64,000 bases of DNA, from NCBI GenBank assembly GCA_028641055.1, contig CM054061.1:29809523-29873522 (forward strand), in the 5' to 3' direction. The notes beneath the pieces were generated by a model that did no database searches, was not told the origin of the DNA, and saw nothing but the letters and a program-made list of their open reading frames with translations. The position numbers were made by a program, and so were the translations under genes. Source of the DNA: Alopecurus myosuroides. Taxonomy: Eukaryota > Streptophyta > Magnoliopsida > Poales > Poaceae. Within the stretch, counting starts at the first letter, position 1. Each line of letters opens with the position of its first letter. Shown piece by piece: positions 10,788 to 21,889 of this stretch.

Positions 10788-11069
10788 TCAAAACTTGTAC
10801 AAGTTTAGATGACGCTTAAACTCTTCTAAATCCCTATAAGCTAGAGGTTTGGTGAAGCCATCTGCAACCTGATCTTTGGTGGAGATGAAACGAATATCAA
10901 GCCGATTTTGTGCAACTCTCTCTCGCACAAAATGGAAGTCAATCTCAATATGTTTTGTTCGTGCATGAAAAACTGGGTTAGCAGATAAATAAGTGGCTCC
11001 CATGTTGTCACACCATAAGCATGGTTTTTCATGAAGTGTAATACCCAATTCCTTAAGAAGAGTCTCAAC
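10788..11069 (-). pseudogene. Copia polyprotein, C-terminal RNase H piece
   Basis: Reads ETLLKELGI, then [18 protein letters not shown] and [11 protein letters not shown], the end of a copia RNase H, and stops with TGA at 10788-10790. It joins in frame with the piece ending at 21890 (TAEVIWV) when the gypsy element and one TCAAC copy are removed, so the gypsy insertion broke a previously continuous domain. Confidence 0.93.
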
Positions 11070-12624
11070 TGTAACAGCCCAAGTATGAAAACCTACCATT
11101 TAGAATGTTTGATTTCTTGTTTATTAAAGTATTGCATCATGTCATCATATTGTTTCCATGTTGTTTGCTTTTGTTTCTAAATTGTTGCATTTGTTTTCCA
11201 CTGTTTTCACAACTCAAATTCAAACCTTACTCAAACAATGTTTTCATACTTGTTCTGTTACAACTTTTGGAATAAAAATAACAAATAAAAACAACTCCTT
11301 TGTTGTCATATTATTTCATAGTTATCAATTACTAAAATGGTGCTTCTATTTCAATTAAATAATTCCCGAATTGTTTTCAAACTCAAACTCAAATTCATCA
11401 ATACCTCAATTGGAAATTATCAAATATCAAACCATTCCAATAATTCTAACCCAACTAATAATAGGGTTCACCCTATTAAATTGTGGTTTCTATTTTAATT
11501 AACCAAATATTCCAATTTCAAATCAAATTCTTTCAAACAGCACACAAGTTGAGTTATAACCAATTTATAAACATTATCACTTCAATCAACTAATTTTAAT
11601 CTTTTAATTCATAGGGGCTACCCTATCAAAATGCTTTCATTTCATAATGTTGACTTAATATGAAAATTCATTCAAAAATTGGTTTAAATACCAAACAACA
11701 ATTTATTTTCAAACCTTCTGTAAAACAAAAACTTGGCAGTGTTTTCTTTTAATCAAATTAGCTTAACCTAATTTTTCCTACAATTTTACTAACCTAAAAT
11801 ATCTCCTTTTTCTTCCATATGGTTTTCAGCAAAAAAAAAATAAAAGCAGAAAACAGGAAATAGAAAAGAGAGAGGGAGAAAGCTAAGCCAGCCCAAGCCC
11901 ATCTATTCTTGGCCCAGTACCCTTTCCTCCCTCTTGTCGTCTTCCTCACGCTGAAGTCATCTTCTGTACGAACAGGTCCATCACCGTGCGATCACCTCCT
12001 CCTCCACCCGATGCTCGCCGTACTAGCTCCCTCCTCCCTCTTTTTAATCCCCACCGAGACCACCTCGAACCCTAGACCCCAGCACCACCCTCCATCGCCG
12101 CCATCTTCCTCCCTCTCTGCCATGGCCATCCTCTCTGAAACCCCTGGTTCTGAACCCTGTAACCACCGAAATCCTCCGTCAGGGAACGCCCGCTCGCCGT
12201 CGCCCCGTTCCTCCTCGGGCCAAGCCAGCCACGGGAATGGAGCCCCCGTGGCGTGGCCTTCATCTTCGCTGAAGGCACCGAGGCCGGAGGAGCAACGGCC
12301 GCTTCGCCACGCCTCCGTTTTCCGCCGCCGGCGACCACCACCGACACCACCGTCCTCGACCCCCTCTGCTCCGCCCGCCTCCATCCGCTCGAGGGCACCA
12401 TGTGAGTCTCCTCCCCTCCGTCTCCTCCCTCATCTCCCCTTGAACCGCACCCCACGGCCGCACCTCCCCGGCGAGCGCATCACTGCCAGGAGACCATCCT
12501 GTTTCCAATCGATCTCTGTCCGTGATGAATCAGTCAGGTTCAGTTCATTTTTTTCAGTCCAGCGCACGCACCACACCTTATCCTCCCTCGCTTCCCCCTC
12601 CTAACACAAGTTCAGTTCAGTCCC

Positions 12625-12690
12625 ACTGGTTAGCTCCCTGTGCAGGAAGCAGGAGGTGGGGGGATCGAATCCCACCCCCCACGGGATTAA
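12625..12690 (+). other. tRNA T-arm-like segment in the LTR
   Basis: The sequence around GGATCGAATCCC (12662-12673) fits a T-arm/B-box, with G-rich and C-rich arms pairing on either side and a preceding GCAGGAAGCAGGAGGT like a tRNA anticodon-variable region. A matching segment occurs in the second LTR (about 18663-18728) and, diverged but still palindromic, in the LTR at the right end of the window (62485-62502). No full tRNA fold was found. Confidence 0.4.
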
Positions 12691-12839
12691 TCCCACTTTT
12701 TCTTTTCTATTTTTCCAATCCAGCACAAACTGCAAATCACACCCAGGTCCTTGCTATTATTTTCTAGACCCCTGCTAATTATCTCTAAGTCCCTGCTATT
12801 ACTTTCTAAATCCCTGGATATTAATTAAAATGGCAGATT

Positions 12840-13690
12840 GCATCCTAAACTTCTAAAATGCATAATAAAATCATTTTAACTCCAATTTCAACATTTTAAA
12901 TATGTTTTCCAACCCAAATTAAATGATCTATCCAAATATAAAATTTGTTTACTGTTTTGAATATTTTAAATTGGTGCAAAATTTGAAAACTTGTCAAATT
13001 CACTTAAACTTGCAAAATTCCTAACTTGTTCATAAAAAATTCCAAATTTCACAAATCAAATATGTTTTCCAATCAATTTTTCATGTACTTTCCAAATATA
13101 AATTTTGTTTGCTGTTTTGAATAATTGAAATTTCTGAAAACAACTGTTTCTTGACTATTGCATTTAAAATTGCCAAAATAATAACTTGCTCATTTTAAAT
13201 CCAATTTCCACAAATGAAATATGTTTTCCATGCAAAATTAAACCATATTTCCAAATATAAATTTTGTTTCATGTTTTGAATAATTAAAATTGGTTAAATG
13301 ATTTAAACCTTGTTTAAATCATTTAATATTGCTAAATTCATAACTTGATCAAAACAAATTCTTTTGGGACATATAAAATATGTTTTCAAACCATAAAAGC
13401 ATAAACTTTTCAAATATGAATCTCACTTAATGTTTTGAACAAATAAAAATTCAAATAAGTTCATGTTTGAATTAAATTCATTTAATTCTTGCGTAAACTT
13501 GTTTAATTCATAAATAATTTATTTGAAATCCTTTTTCAACAAGTGAAACATGTAATCCAACCAAAATTGTGTGTTCTTATCAAATATGAACTTTGTTGTC
13601 TATTTTGAACAACTTAAAGTGGTGAAAACAACAAATAATTGTGTGACATGTTTTAAGTAACCAAACTTTCCAAACTTAATCAATGATTTC
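12840..13690 (+). repeat. Tandem ~160-bp units inside the LTR
   Basis: The landmark TATGTTTTCC or a variant starts at 12901, 13061, 13220, 13379 and 13549, steps of 160, 159, 159 and 170 bp. Units also share CAAATATAAATTTTGTT and TGTTTTGAA. The same array is in the other LTR (offset 6,038), and similar AT-rich units occur in reverse in 61600-62200. Confidence 0.8.
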
Positions 13691-15762
13691 CAAAACTTGT
13701 TCCAATCCTTTTTCACTTGCATCTACCATTGTTATTTGTTGTTATTTTGCTGTTTTCCTCATCCATGCATCATGTTAATCCACTTTCATATAATGATTAG
13801 TTGTAAAACAATTAATTCAACCATAATTCATGGATCTTTTCCATATGCAATCCAATTGCATGTGGGTCCAATTAAATTGTGTTATCCTGTCAAGTAGTTA
13901 TTCTGATGCATCTATTAACATGACATGCATCATCCCATGTTTGTGCACCTCTGCCATGATATTGATTGTTTATCTTTCTGCATTGTGTTTGCTTCTTCTC
14001 GGATATACGACGACGTTGAGACCGACGATACTTACGACACCCCTTCTAAGGAGTTAGCTCAGTACCAGGCTACTGGGTTTTGCAGGCAAGTTATCACTCA
14101 CATGAACCACCGTGTTCCTTTCAACATTGGTTACCGATACTTTCCGTTGTTCTTTTCTGCTAGCCTTAGTAGTAGTTGTTCTGTTACGAACCTATCACAT
14201 GAATCCCTTAAACCTGATATTGCCTCATCTCCCTTCCTACAACCCATTGTTTGAGCCAGTGCCTTACTAGCATGCTTAGGTTGTTTTGCTCGAGTCTGTT
14301 ATCCGTTACTTTCTGTTACTATATCTATTACGTTGTGGGGGCTCGATGTTTAATCAATCAATCATGCTAATGTTGCTATTAATAATAAATTTGATGATAA
14401 GGCACCGGCAGGAGGCCCATGAGAGGTTTTGAAGCCTGCTAGTGTCGACCCTAATAGGAAAAGGGTCTTGTCTACTGATCCATGATGAGCGCACTAACCG
14501 CATGTGGGAAGCGAGTATGGGCGCCCCCCTCAACTTGACCTGACTCGCATCTCGTCCAAATCGCCTCATTTAGTTCGTGTTTTCCATTTGCCGCATGCAT
14601 GTTTTTGCGAGCCCAGGCCAGGGTGGAACTTTCGTAGTCGGCATATAGGGGGACACGTTCTTAGAGTGCTATGAGGGTCCATTTTCTTCTGGGCTCGATT
14701 AGCCGTGCGCCCAAGGTGCTTTGGGCTTGATGCGAAGAATGGTTGGTTGTGTTGAGTGCCCCGCTTGGTGGGGTGATCTCCCATCTGGCGGGCCATTCAT
14801 GCGTGTACGGCCAAATTGGTGCAACCCTGCAGGGATAATCTTCTCGAGAAGCCGTGTTTTCCGCGGTTATGGATTACTTGGTGAAAGTACTGGCTAACAA
14901 GTACTCAGGACAAGTTAAACATAATGATCAAACATGTTACACCCCATGATTAATAACTTGACTAGTAATAGGCTTATTGACACAATAATTTCAACCATCA
15001 TTATTACAACCGTGTGAGTTATCCTCGGATTGCTTCTTTGGATAAGGGGCGAGATCCAGGATGGGTTTGTTTGAAGTTATCTTTCAGTTGGTTACAATCC
15101 TCGATCTTATCTCCTTTCTGTTAGCCGGAAGTGGTAGAATCTCTGTAGTTGGTTAGCGCAGCCAGTTGCAGCATCTTTTATATCCCCTCTCTTCCGTTGA
15201 ACCCAAGGCACCTGTGCTTGGTGTTGACGGGTTACACTTGGTGAACTGTGAGTCTTTCTTGCCAGTACGTTTATGTACTGACCCCTGTGGGGCTGTGGTT
15301 TACGCAGACGACGATTCCGAGGATCTACATGGTGGCTACTACGTGAAGTTTGACGAGACTGCTGACGAGTAGATAGCGGACCCGGGCAGGATCCGAAACC
15401 TTCGTGGATGGGCTCCGTCTGTTTGTTTCCGGCCTCTTAGGCCTATTTGGTTCTTGTCTGTACTCAGACATGTCGAATGCTTCCGCTGTGATGTAATGAT
15501 GTATTGTTGGGGCATGTGCCCTCTGAATGATTGTATTTGCTATCTCTGCTCTAATGAGAGCCATTTGCAACTTATTTCAATCTTTTGTGTCGTAGAGATC
15601 TGTTGTGATATCACTTGTTAAACGCCGTTGACATACCATGTGTGTATGGTTTGAAGTACGTCGACGGAAGTGCCTTTGATCTCTAGTGGATAGTTTACAT
15701 CGACGATGGAATAGCAGGGCTTGTGTTGTCGCGCATAAGCGCAGGCCTACCAGGAAGCTGGG

Positions 15763-16024
15763 ACGTGGGAGCAGTTATGCCCCATAATCCAAGCATCTGC
15801 TATCCAGTTCGTACGGTGAGTATCCCCTAGAAATCAGGGTGCGACAAATGGTATCAGAGCCTGTCTGCCTGTAGGATCCCTTTTTACTGGTCGCAGTTGA
15901 GTCTAGAAACTATTTTGTAGCTATATAGGAAAAATGAAACGTGGGAGCAGTTATGCCCCATAATCCAAGCATCTGCTATCCAGTTCGTACGGTGAGTATC
16001 CCCTAGAAATCAGGGTGCGACAAA
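15763..16024 (+). repeat. Duplicated LTR end around the primer binding site
   Basis: The last 84 bp of the LTR plus two bases (15763-15848) occur again at 15939-16024, 176 bp downstream, inside the core. The primer binding site lies between the copies. The second copy looks identical by eye. Confidence 0.9.
15849..15861 (+). promoter_or_regulatory. Gypsy primer binding site
   Basis: TGGTATCAGAGCC two bases after the 5' LTR is complementary to the 3' end of initiator Met-tRNA, the minus-strand primer. Confidence 0.9.
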
Positions 16025-16569
16025 CGTGAGAGTAGGAATTTTGTTCTTTTTCTTCTTTTCCCCACCCTCCCTCCCTTTTCTGGTAAGGAAGTGCAACGTT
16101 GATTTTCCCTTCTCATCTAAACTTTCAAGTTAGGATTTCACGAATTCTGATTTCTCTAGGATGGTTATATCTACTAGACCATAGGAATGGAGGTGGTTGT
16201 GACATGATTTATCATGTTACCTACTCACGATTGAGAACGGAGGCGTGTAAGCCCCGGAAGCAAATTCTCTATTCCTTAAGCAGTAGATAATGATCCTTTA
16301 GAAGCCCGGATGGGTTTTTTCCGTAGTACCTCAGGAATCTTGATCTCGTTTTCCCGGTGTTGCTTCAATATCATGTTCTTCTAAACATTTCCTTTTCGTC
16401 CGTTGAAATCTTGTTGTTGTTTTCTACTTCAATTCTTCTACCGGCGTCAAATCAACTTCCCAAATATCAAATCTATCTGTCCAGAGAGGTTCTTCTTGTT
16501 GTTGTTGTTTTCATTCCTCAAGCACCACATTCCAAATAGTCTATTCTCCATATGGATCAAGTTCTGTTT

Positions 16570-17060
16570 AATCAAAGTTTTTTTTTTCGTTCATCTGCTA
16601 AACTCTATTCCAGCTAAAGTGTTATTTGATACCGGAGCATCACATTACTTTATGTCAAGATCTTTTCCAAAACATACTACCCAATTCTGGTTCCACTAAG
16701 CAATCAAATCTCTATTCACTCCCCGGGATCTCAAATGTTGACTTCCAAGATAAGTAAGAACAATCCAATTCTAATGAGAGGCCACATATTCCTCGCTTCT
16801 CTCATGTTGCTGATTCTGACATTGATGTCATCCTTGGTGTTCCATTGATGTCAATAACTCTGTTCCAACCTTATTACAGATAGTCTATTCTCCAAATGCA
16901 TCAAATTCTATCCAGCTATACACCTCAATGCAAAACCCCTCCCTTTACTTGAAAATGTTCCGGTGGTTTGCTAATTACAGACGTCTATCCACTGTGCACG
17001 ATGTGTTTCACGTGTCACAGCTCAAGAGGATCTTCCCAAGAAGTATCCGGACCTTTTCTT
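16570..17060 (+). pseudogene. Remnants of gypsy pol: protease and integrase tail
   Basis: 16615-16680 reads KVLFDTGASHYFMS, a retroviral-type aspartic protease active site (DTGAS). Around 16810-16850 follows DIDVILGVPL, the end of the protease domain. Around 16938 the phrase ENVPVVC matches the segment just before RT, then a stop, and at 16980-17030 LSTVHDVFHVSQLKR is the end of integrase before the chromodomain region. RT, RNase H and most of integrase are gone. Frames are broken between the pieces, so no protein is made. Confidence 0.85.
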
Positions 17061-17084
17061 TTCTCAGTAGGAATCTCGGGGCGC

Positions 17085-17107
17085 GATTCCTTCAAGGGTG
17101 GGCGTTT
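17085..17107 (+). promoter_or_regulatory. Gypsy polypurine tract region
   Basis: CTTCAAGGGTGGGCGTTT lies just before the 3' LTR; the corresponding tract of the right-edge element is CTTCAAGGGGGGGCG. It is the likely plus-strand primer. Confidence 0.7.
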
Positions 17108-20100
17108 TATAACAGCCCAAGTATGAAAACCTACCATTTAGAATGTTTGATTTCTTGTTTATTAAAGTATTGCATCATGTCATCATATTGTTTCCATGTT
17201 GTTTGCTTTTGTTTCTAAATTGTTGCATTTGTTTTCCACTGTTTTCACAACTCAAATTCAAACCTTACTCAAATAATGTTTTCATACTTGTTCTGTTACA
17301 ACTTTTGGAATAAAAATAACAAATAAAAACAACTCCTTTGTTGTCATATTATTTCATAGTTATCAATTACTAAAATGGTGCTTCTATTTCAATTAAATAA
17401 TTCCCAAATTGTTTTCAAACTCAAACTCAAATTCATCAATACCTCAATTGGAAATTATCAAATATCAAACCATTCCAATAATTCTAACCCAACTAATAAT
17501 AGGGTTCACCCTATTAAATTGTGGTTTCTATTTTAATTAACCAAATATTCCAATTTCAAATCAAATTCTTTCAAACAGCACACAAGTTGAGTTATAACCA
17601 ATTTATAAACATTATCACTTCAATCAACTAATTTTAATCTTTTAATTCATAGGGGCTACCCTATCAAAATGCTTTCATTTCATAATGTTGACTTAATATG
17701 AAAATTCATTCAAAAATTGGTTTAAATACCAAACAACAATTTATTTTCAAACCTTCTGTAAAACAAAAACTTGGCAGTGTTTTCTTTTAATCAAATTAGC
17801 TTAACCTAATTTTTCCTACAATTTTACTAACCTAAAATATCTCCTTTTTCTTCCATATGGTTTTCAGCAAAAAAAAAATAAAAGCAGAAAACAGGAAATA
17901 GAAAAGAGAGAGGGAGAAAGCTAAGCCAGCCCAAGCCCATCTATTCTTGGCCCAGTACCCTTTCCTCCCTCTTGTCGTCTTCCTCACGCTGAAGTCATCT
18001 TCTGTACGAACAGGTCCATCACCATGCGATCACCTCCTCCTCCACCCGATGCTCGCCGTACTAGCTCCCTCCTCCCTCTTTTTAATCCCCACCGAGACCA
18101 CCTCGAACCCTAGACCCCAGCACCACCCTCCATCGCCGCCATCTTCCTCCCTCTCTGCCATGGCCATCCTCTCTGAAACCCCTGGTTCTGAACCCTGTAA
18201 ACACCGAAATCCTCCGTCAGGGAACGGCCGCTCGCCGTCGCCCCGTTCCTCCTCGGGCCAAGCCAGCCACGGGAATGGAGCCCCCGTGGCGTGGCCTTCA
18301 TCTTCGCTGAAGGCACCGAGGCCGGAGGAGCAACGGCCGCTTCGCCACGCCTCCGTTTTCCGCCGCCGGCGACCACCACCGACACCACCGTCCTCGACCC
18401 CCTCTGCTCCGCCCGCCTCCATCCGCTCGAGGGCACCATGTGAGTCTCCTCCCCTCCGTCTCCTCCCTCATCTCCCCTTGAACCGCACCCCACGGCCGCA
18501 CCTCCCCGGCGAGCGCATCACTGCCAGGAGACCATCCTGTTTCCAATCGATCTCTGTCCGTGATGAATCAGTCAGGTTCAGTTCATTTTTTTCAGTCCAG
18601 CGCACGCACCACACCTTATCCTCCCTCGCTTCCCCCTCCTAACACAAGTTCAGTTCAGTCCCACTGGTTAGCTCCCTGTGCAGGAAGCAGGAGGTGGGGG
18701 GATCGAATCCCACCCCCCACGGGATTAATCCCACTTTTTCTTTTCTATTTTTCCAATCCAGCACAAACTGCAAATCACACCCAGGTCCTTGCTATTATTT
18801 TCTAGACCCCTGCTAATTATCTCTAAGTCCCTGCTATTACTTTCTAAATCCCTGGATATTAATTAAAATGGCAGATTGCATCCTAAACTTCTAAAATGCA
18901 TAATAAAATCATTTTAACTCCAATTTCAACATTTTAAATATGTTTTCCAACCCAAATTAAATGATCTATCCAAATATAAAATTTGTTTACTGTTTTGAAT
19001 ATTTTAAATTGGTGCAAAATTTGAAAACTTGTCAAATTCACTTAAACTTGCAAAATTCCTAACTTGTTCATAAAAAATTCCAAATTTCACAAACCAAATA
19101 TGTTTTCCAATCAATTTTTCATGTACTTTCCAAATATAAATTTTGTTTGCTGTTTTGAATAATTAAAATTTCTGAAAACAACTGTTTCTTGATTATTGCA
19201 TTTAAAATTGCCAAAATAATAACTTGCTCATTTTAAATCCAATTTCCACAAATGAAATATGTTTTCCATGCAAAATTAAACCATCTTTCCAAATATAAAT
19301 TTTGTTTCATGTTTTGAATAATTAAAATTGGTTAAATGATTTAAACCTTGTTTAAATCATTTAATATTGCTAAATTCATAACTTGATCAAAACAAATTCT
19401 TTTGGGACATATAAAATATGTTTTCAAACCATAAAAGCATAAACTTTTCAAATATGAATCTCACTTAATGTTTTGAACAAATAAAAATTCAAATAAGTTC
19501 ATGTTTGAATTAAATTCATTTAATTCTTGCGTAAACTTGTTTAATTCATAAATAATTTATTTGAAATCCTTTTTCAACAAGTGAAACATGTAATCCAACC
19601 AAAATTGTGTGTTATTATCAAATATGAACTTTGTTGTCTATTTTGAACAACTTAAAGTGGTGAAAACAACAAATACTTGTGTGACATGTTTTAAGCAACC
19701 AAACTTTCCAAACTTAATCAATGATTTCCAAAACTTGTTCCAATCCTTTTTCACTTGCATCTACCATTGTTATTTGTTGTTATTTTGCTGTTTTCCTCAT
19801 CCATGCATCATGCTAATCCACTTTCATATAATGATTAGTTGTAAAACAATTAATTCAACCATAATTCATGGATCTTTTCCATATGCAATCCAATTGCATG
19901 TGGGTCCAATTAAATTGTGTTATCCTGTCAAGTAGTTATTCTGATGCATCTATTAACATGACATGCATCATCCCATGTTTGTGCACCTCTGCCATGATAT
20001 TGATTGTTTATCTTTCTGCATTGTGTTTGCTTCTTCTCGGATATACGACGACGTTGAGACCGACGATACTTACGACACCCCTTCTAAGGAGTTAGCTCAG

Positions 20101-21884
20101 TACCAGGCTACTGGGTTTTGCAGGCAAGTTATCACTCACATGAACCACCGTGTTCCTTTCAACATTGGTTACCGATACTTTCCGTTGTTCTTTTCTGCTA
20201 GCCTTAGTAGTAGTTGTTCTGTTACGAACCTATCACATGAATCCCTTAAACCTGATATTGCCTCATCTCCCTTCCTACAACCCATTGTTTGAGCCAGTGC
20301 CTTACTAGCATGCTTAGGTTGTTTTGCTCGAGTCTGTTATCCGTTAATTTCTGTTACTATATCTATTACGTTGTGGGGGCTCGATGTTTAATCAATCAAT
20401 CATGCTAATGTTGCTATTAATAATAAATTTGATGATAAGGCACCGGCAGGAGGCCCATGAGAGGTTTTGAAGCCTGCTAGTGTCGACCCTAATAGGAAAA
20501 GGGTCTTGTCTACTGATCCATGATGAGCGCACTAACCGCATGTGGGAAGCGAGTATGGGCGCCCCCCTCAACTTGACCTGACTCGCATCTCGTCCAAATC
20601 GCCTCATTTAGTTCGTGTTTTCCATTTGCCGCATGCATGTTTTTGCGAGCCCAGGCCAGGGTGGAACTTTCGTAGTCGGCATATAGGGGGACACGTTCTT
20701 AGAGTGCTATAAGGGTCCATTTTCTTCTGGGCTCGATTAGCCGTGCGCCCAAGGTGCTTTGGGCTTGATGCGAAGAATGGTTGGTTGTGTTGAGTGCCCC
20801 GCTTGGTGGGGTGATCTCCCATCTGGCGGGCCATTCATGCGTGTACGGCCAAATTGGTGCAACCCTGCAGGGATAATCTTCTCGAGAAGCCGTGTTTTCC
20901 GCGGTTATGGATTACTTGGTGAAAGTACTGGCTAACAAGTACTCAGGACAACTTAAACATAATGATCAAACATGTTACACCCCATGATTAATAACTTGAC
21001 TAGTAATAGGCTTATTGACACAATAATTTGAACCATCATTATTACAACCGTGTGAGTTATCCTCGGATTGCTTCTTTGGATAAGGGGCGACATCCAGGAT
21101 GGGTTTGTTTGAAGTTATCTTTCAGTTGGTTACAATCCTCGATCTTATCTCCTTTCTGTTAGCCGGAAGTGGTAGAATCTCTGTAGTTGGTTAGCGCAGC
21201 CAGTTGCAGCATCTTTTATATCCCCTCTCTTCCGTTGAACCCAAGGCACCTGTGCTTGGTGTTGACGGGTTACACTTGGTGAACTGTGAGTCTTGCTTGC
21301 CAGTACGTTTATGTACTGACCCCTGTGGGGCTGTGGTTTACGCAGACGACGATTCCGAGGATCTACATGGTGGCTACTACGTGAAGTTTGACGAGACTGC
21401 TGACGAGTAGATAGCGGACCCGGGCAGGATCCGAGACCTTCGTGGATGGGCTCCGTCTGTTTGTTTCCGGCCTCTTAGGCCTATTTGGTTCTTGTCTGTA
21501 CTCAGACATGTCGAATGCTTCCGCTGTGATGTAATGATGTATTGTTGGGGCATGTGCCCTCTGAATGATTGTATTTGCTATCTCTGCTCTAATGAGAGCC
21601 ATTTGCAACTTATTTCAATCTTTTGTGTCGTAGAGATCTGTTGTGATATCACTTGTTAAACGCCGTTGACGTACCATGTGTGTATGGTTTGAAGTACGTC
21701 GACAGAAGTGCCTTTGATCTCTAGTGGATAGTTTACATCGACGATGGAATAGCAGGGCTTGTGTTGTCGCGCATAAGCGCAGGCCTACCAGGAAGCTGGG
21801 ACGTGGGAGCAGTTATGCCCCATAATCCAAGCATCTGCTATCCAGTTCGTACGGTGAGTATCCCCTAGAAATCAGGGTGCGACA
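17108..21884 (+). repeat. 3' LTR of the giant-LTR gypsy element
   Basis: 4,777 bp, same length as the 5' LTR, about 23 substitutions by eye and no net indel. Its first two bases are TA where the 5' LTR has TG, so one substitution hit the canonical terminal dinucleotide after or during insertion. It carries the same tandem units (near 18880-19730) and T-arm-like segment (18663-18728). Confidence 0.93.
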
Positions 21885-21889
21885 TCAAC

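Larger units (their letters stand above)
11070..15846 (+). repeat. 5' LTR of the giant-LTR gypsy element
   Basis: 4,777 bp with three zones: an AT-rich first 0.8 kb, a GC-rich island (about 11900-12700), an AT-rich zone with tandem 160-bp units (about 12840-13690), then a mixed distal part with short open frames of no known family. The long frames in the GC island (11909-12604 and antisense) are composition effects. Promoter position was not determined. Confidence 0.93.
11070..21884 (+). mobile_element. Non-autonomous gypsy element with giant LTRs (LARD-like, Tekay/Del-type ends)
   Basis: Two LTRs of exactly 4,777 bp (11070-15846, 17108-21884) enclose a core of 1,261 bp. TCAAC target duplications lie at 11065-11069 and 21885-21889. 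LTRs start TGTAACAGCCC and end GGGTGCGACA, and the primer site TGGTATCAGAGCC follows at 15849, as in Tekay/Del chromoviruses. The core keeps only a protease fragment and the integrase tail, so it depends on enzymes supplied in trans. I count about 23 LTR differences by eye (0.5%), which implies a recent insertion. It resembles barley Sukkula-type LARDs; I do not claim identity. Confidence 0.93.

Noticed and set aside
11909..12604. 231-codon open frame on plus and 127-130-codon frames on minus in the LTR (repeated at 17947-18642)
   Set aside because: They lie in the GC-rich island of the giant LTR, overlap on both strands, are Pro/Ser or Gly/Arg-rich, and match no family. Identical copies occur because the LTR is duplicated.
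12625..12690. A functional tRNA gene in the LTR
   Set aside because: Only the T-arm-like half is convincing; no acceptor stem or D-arm could be folded around it. Kept as a finding only.
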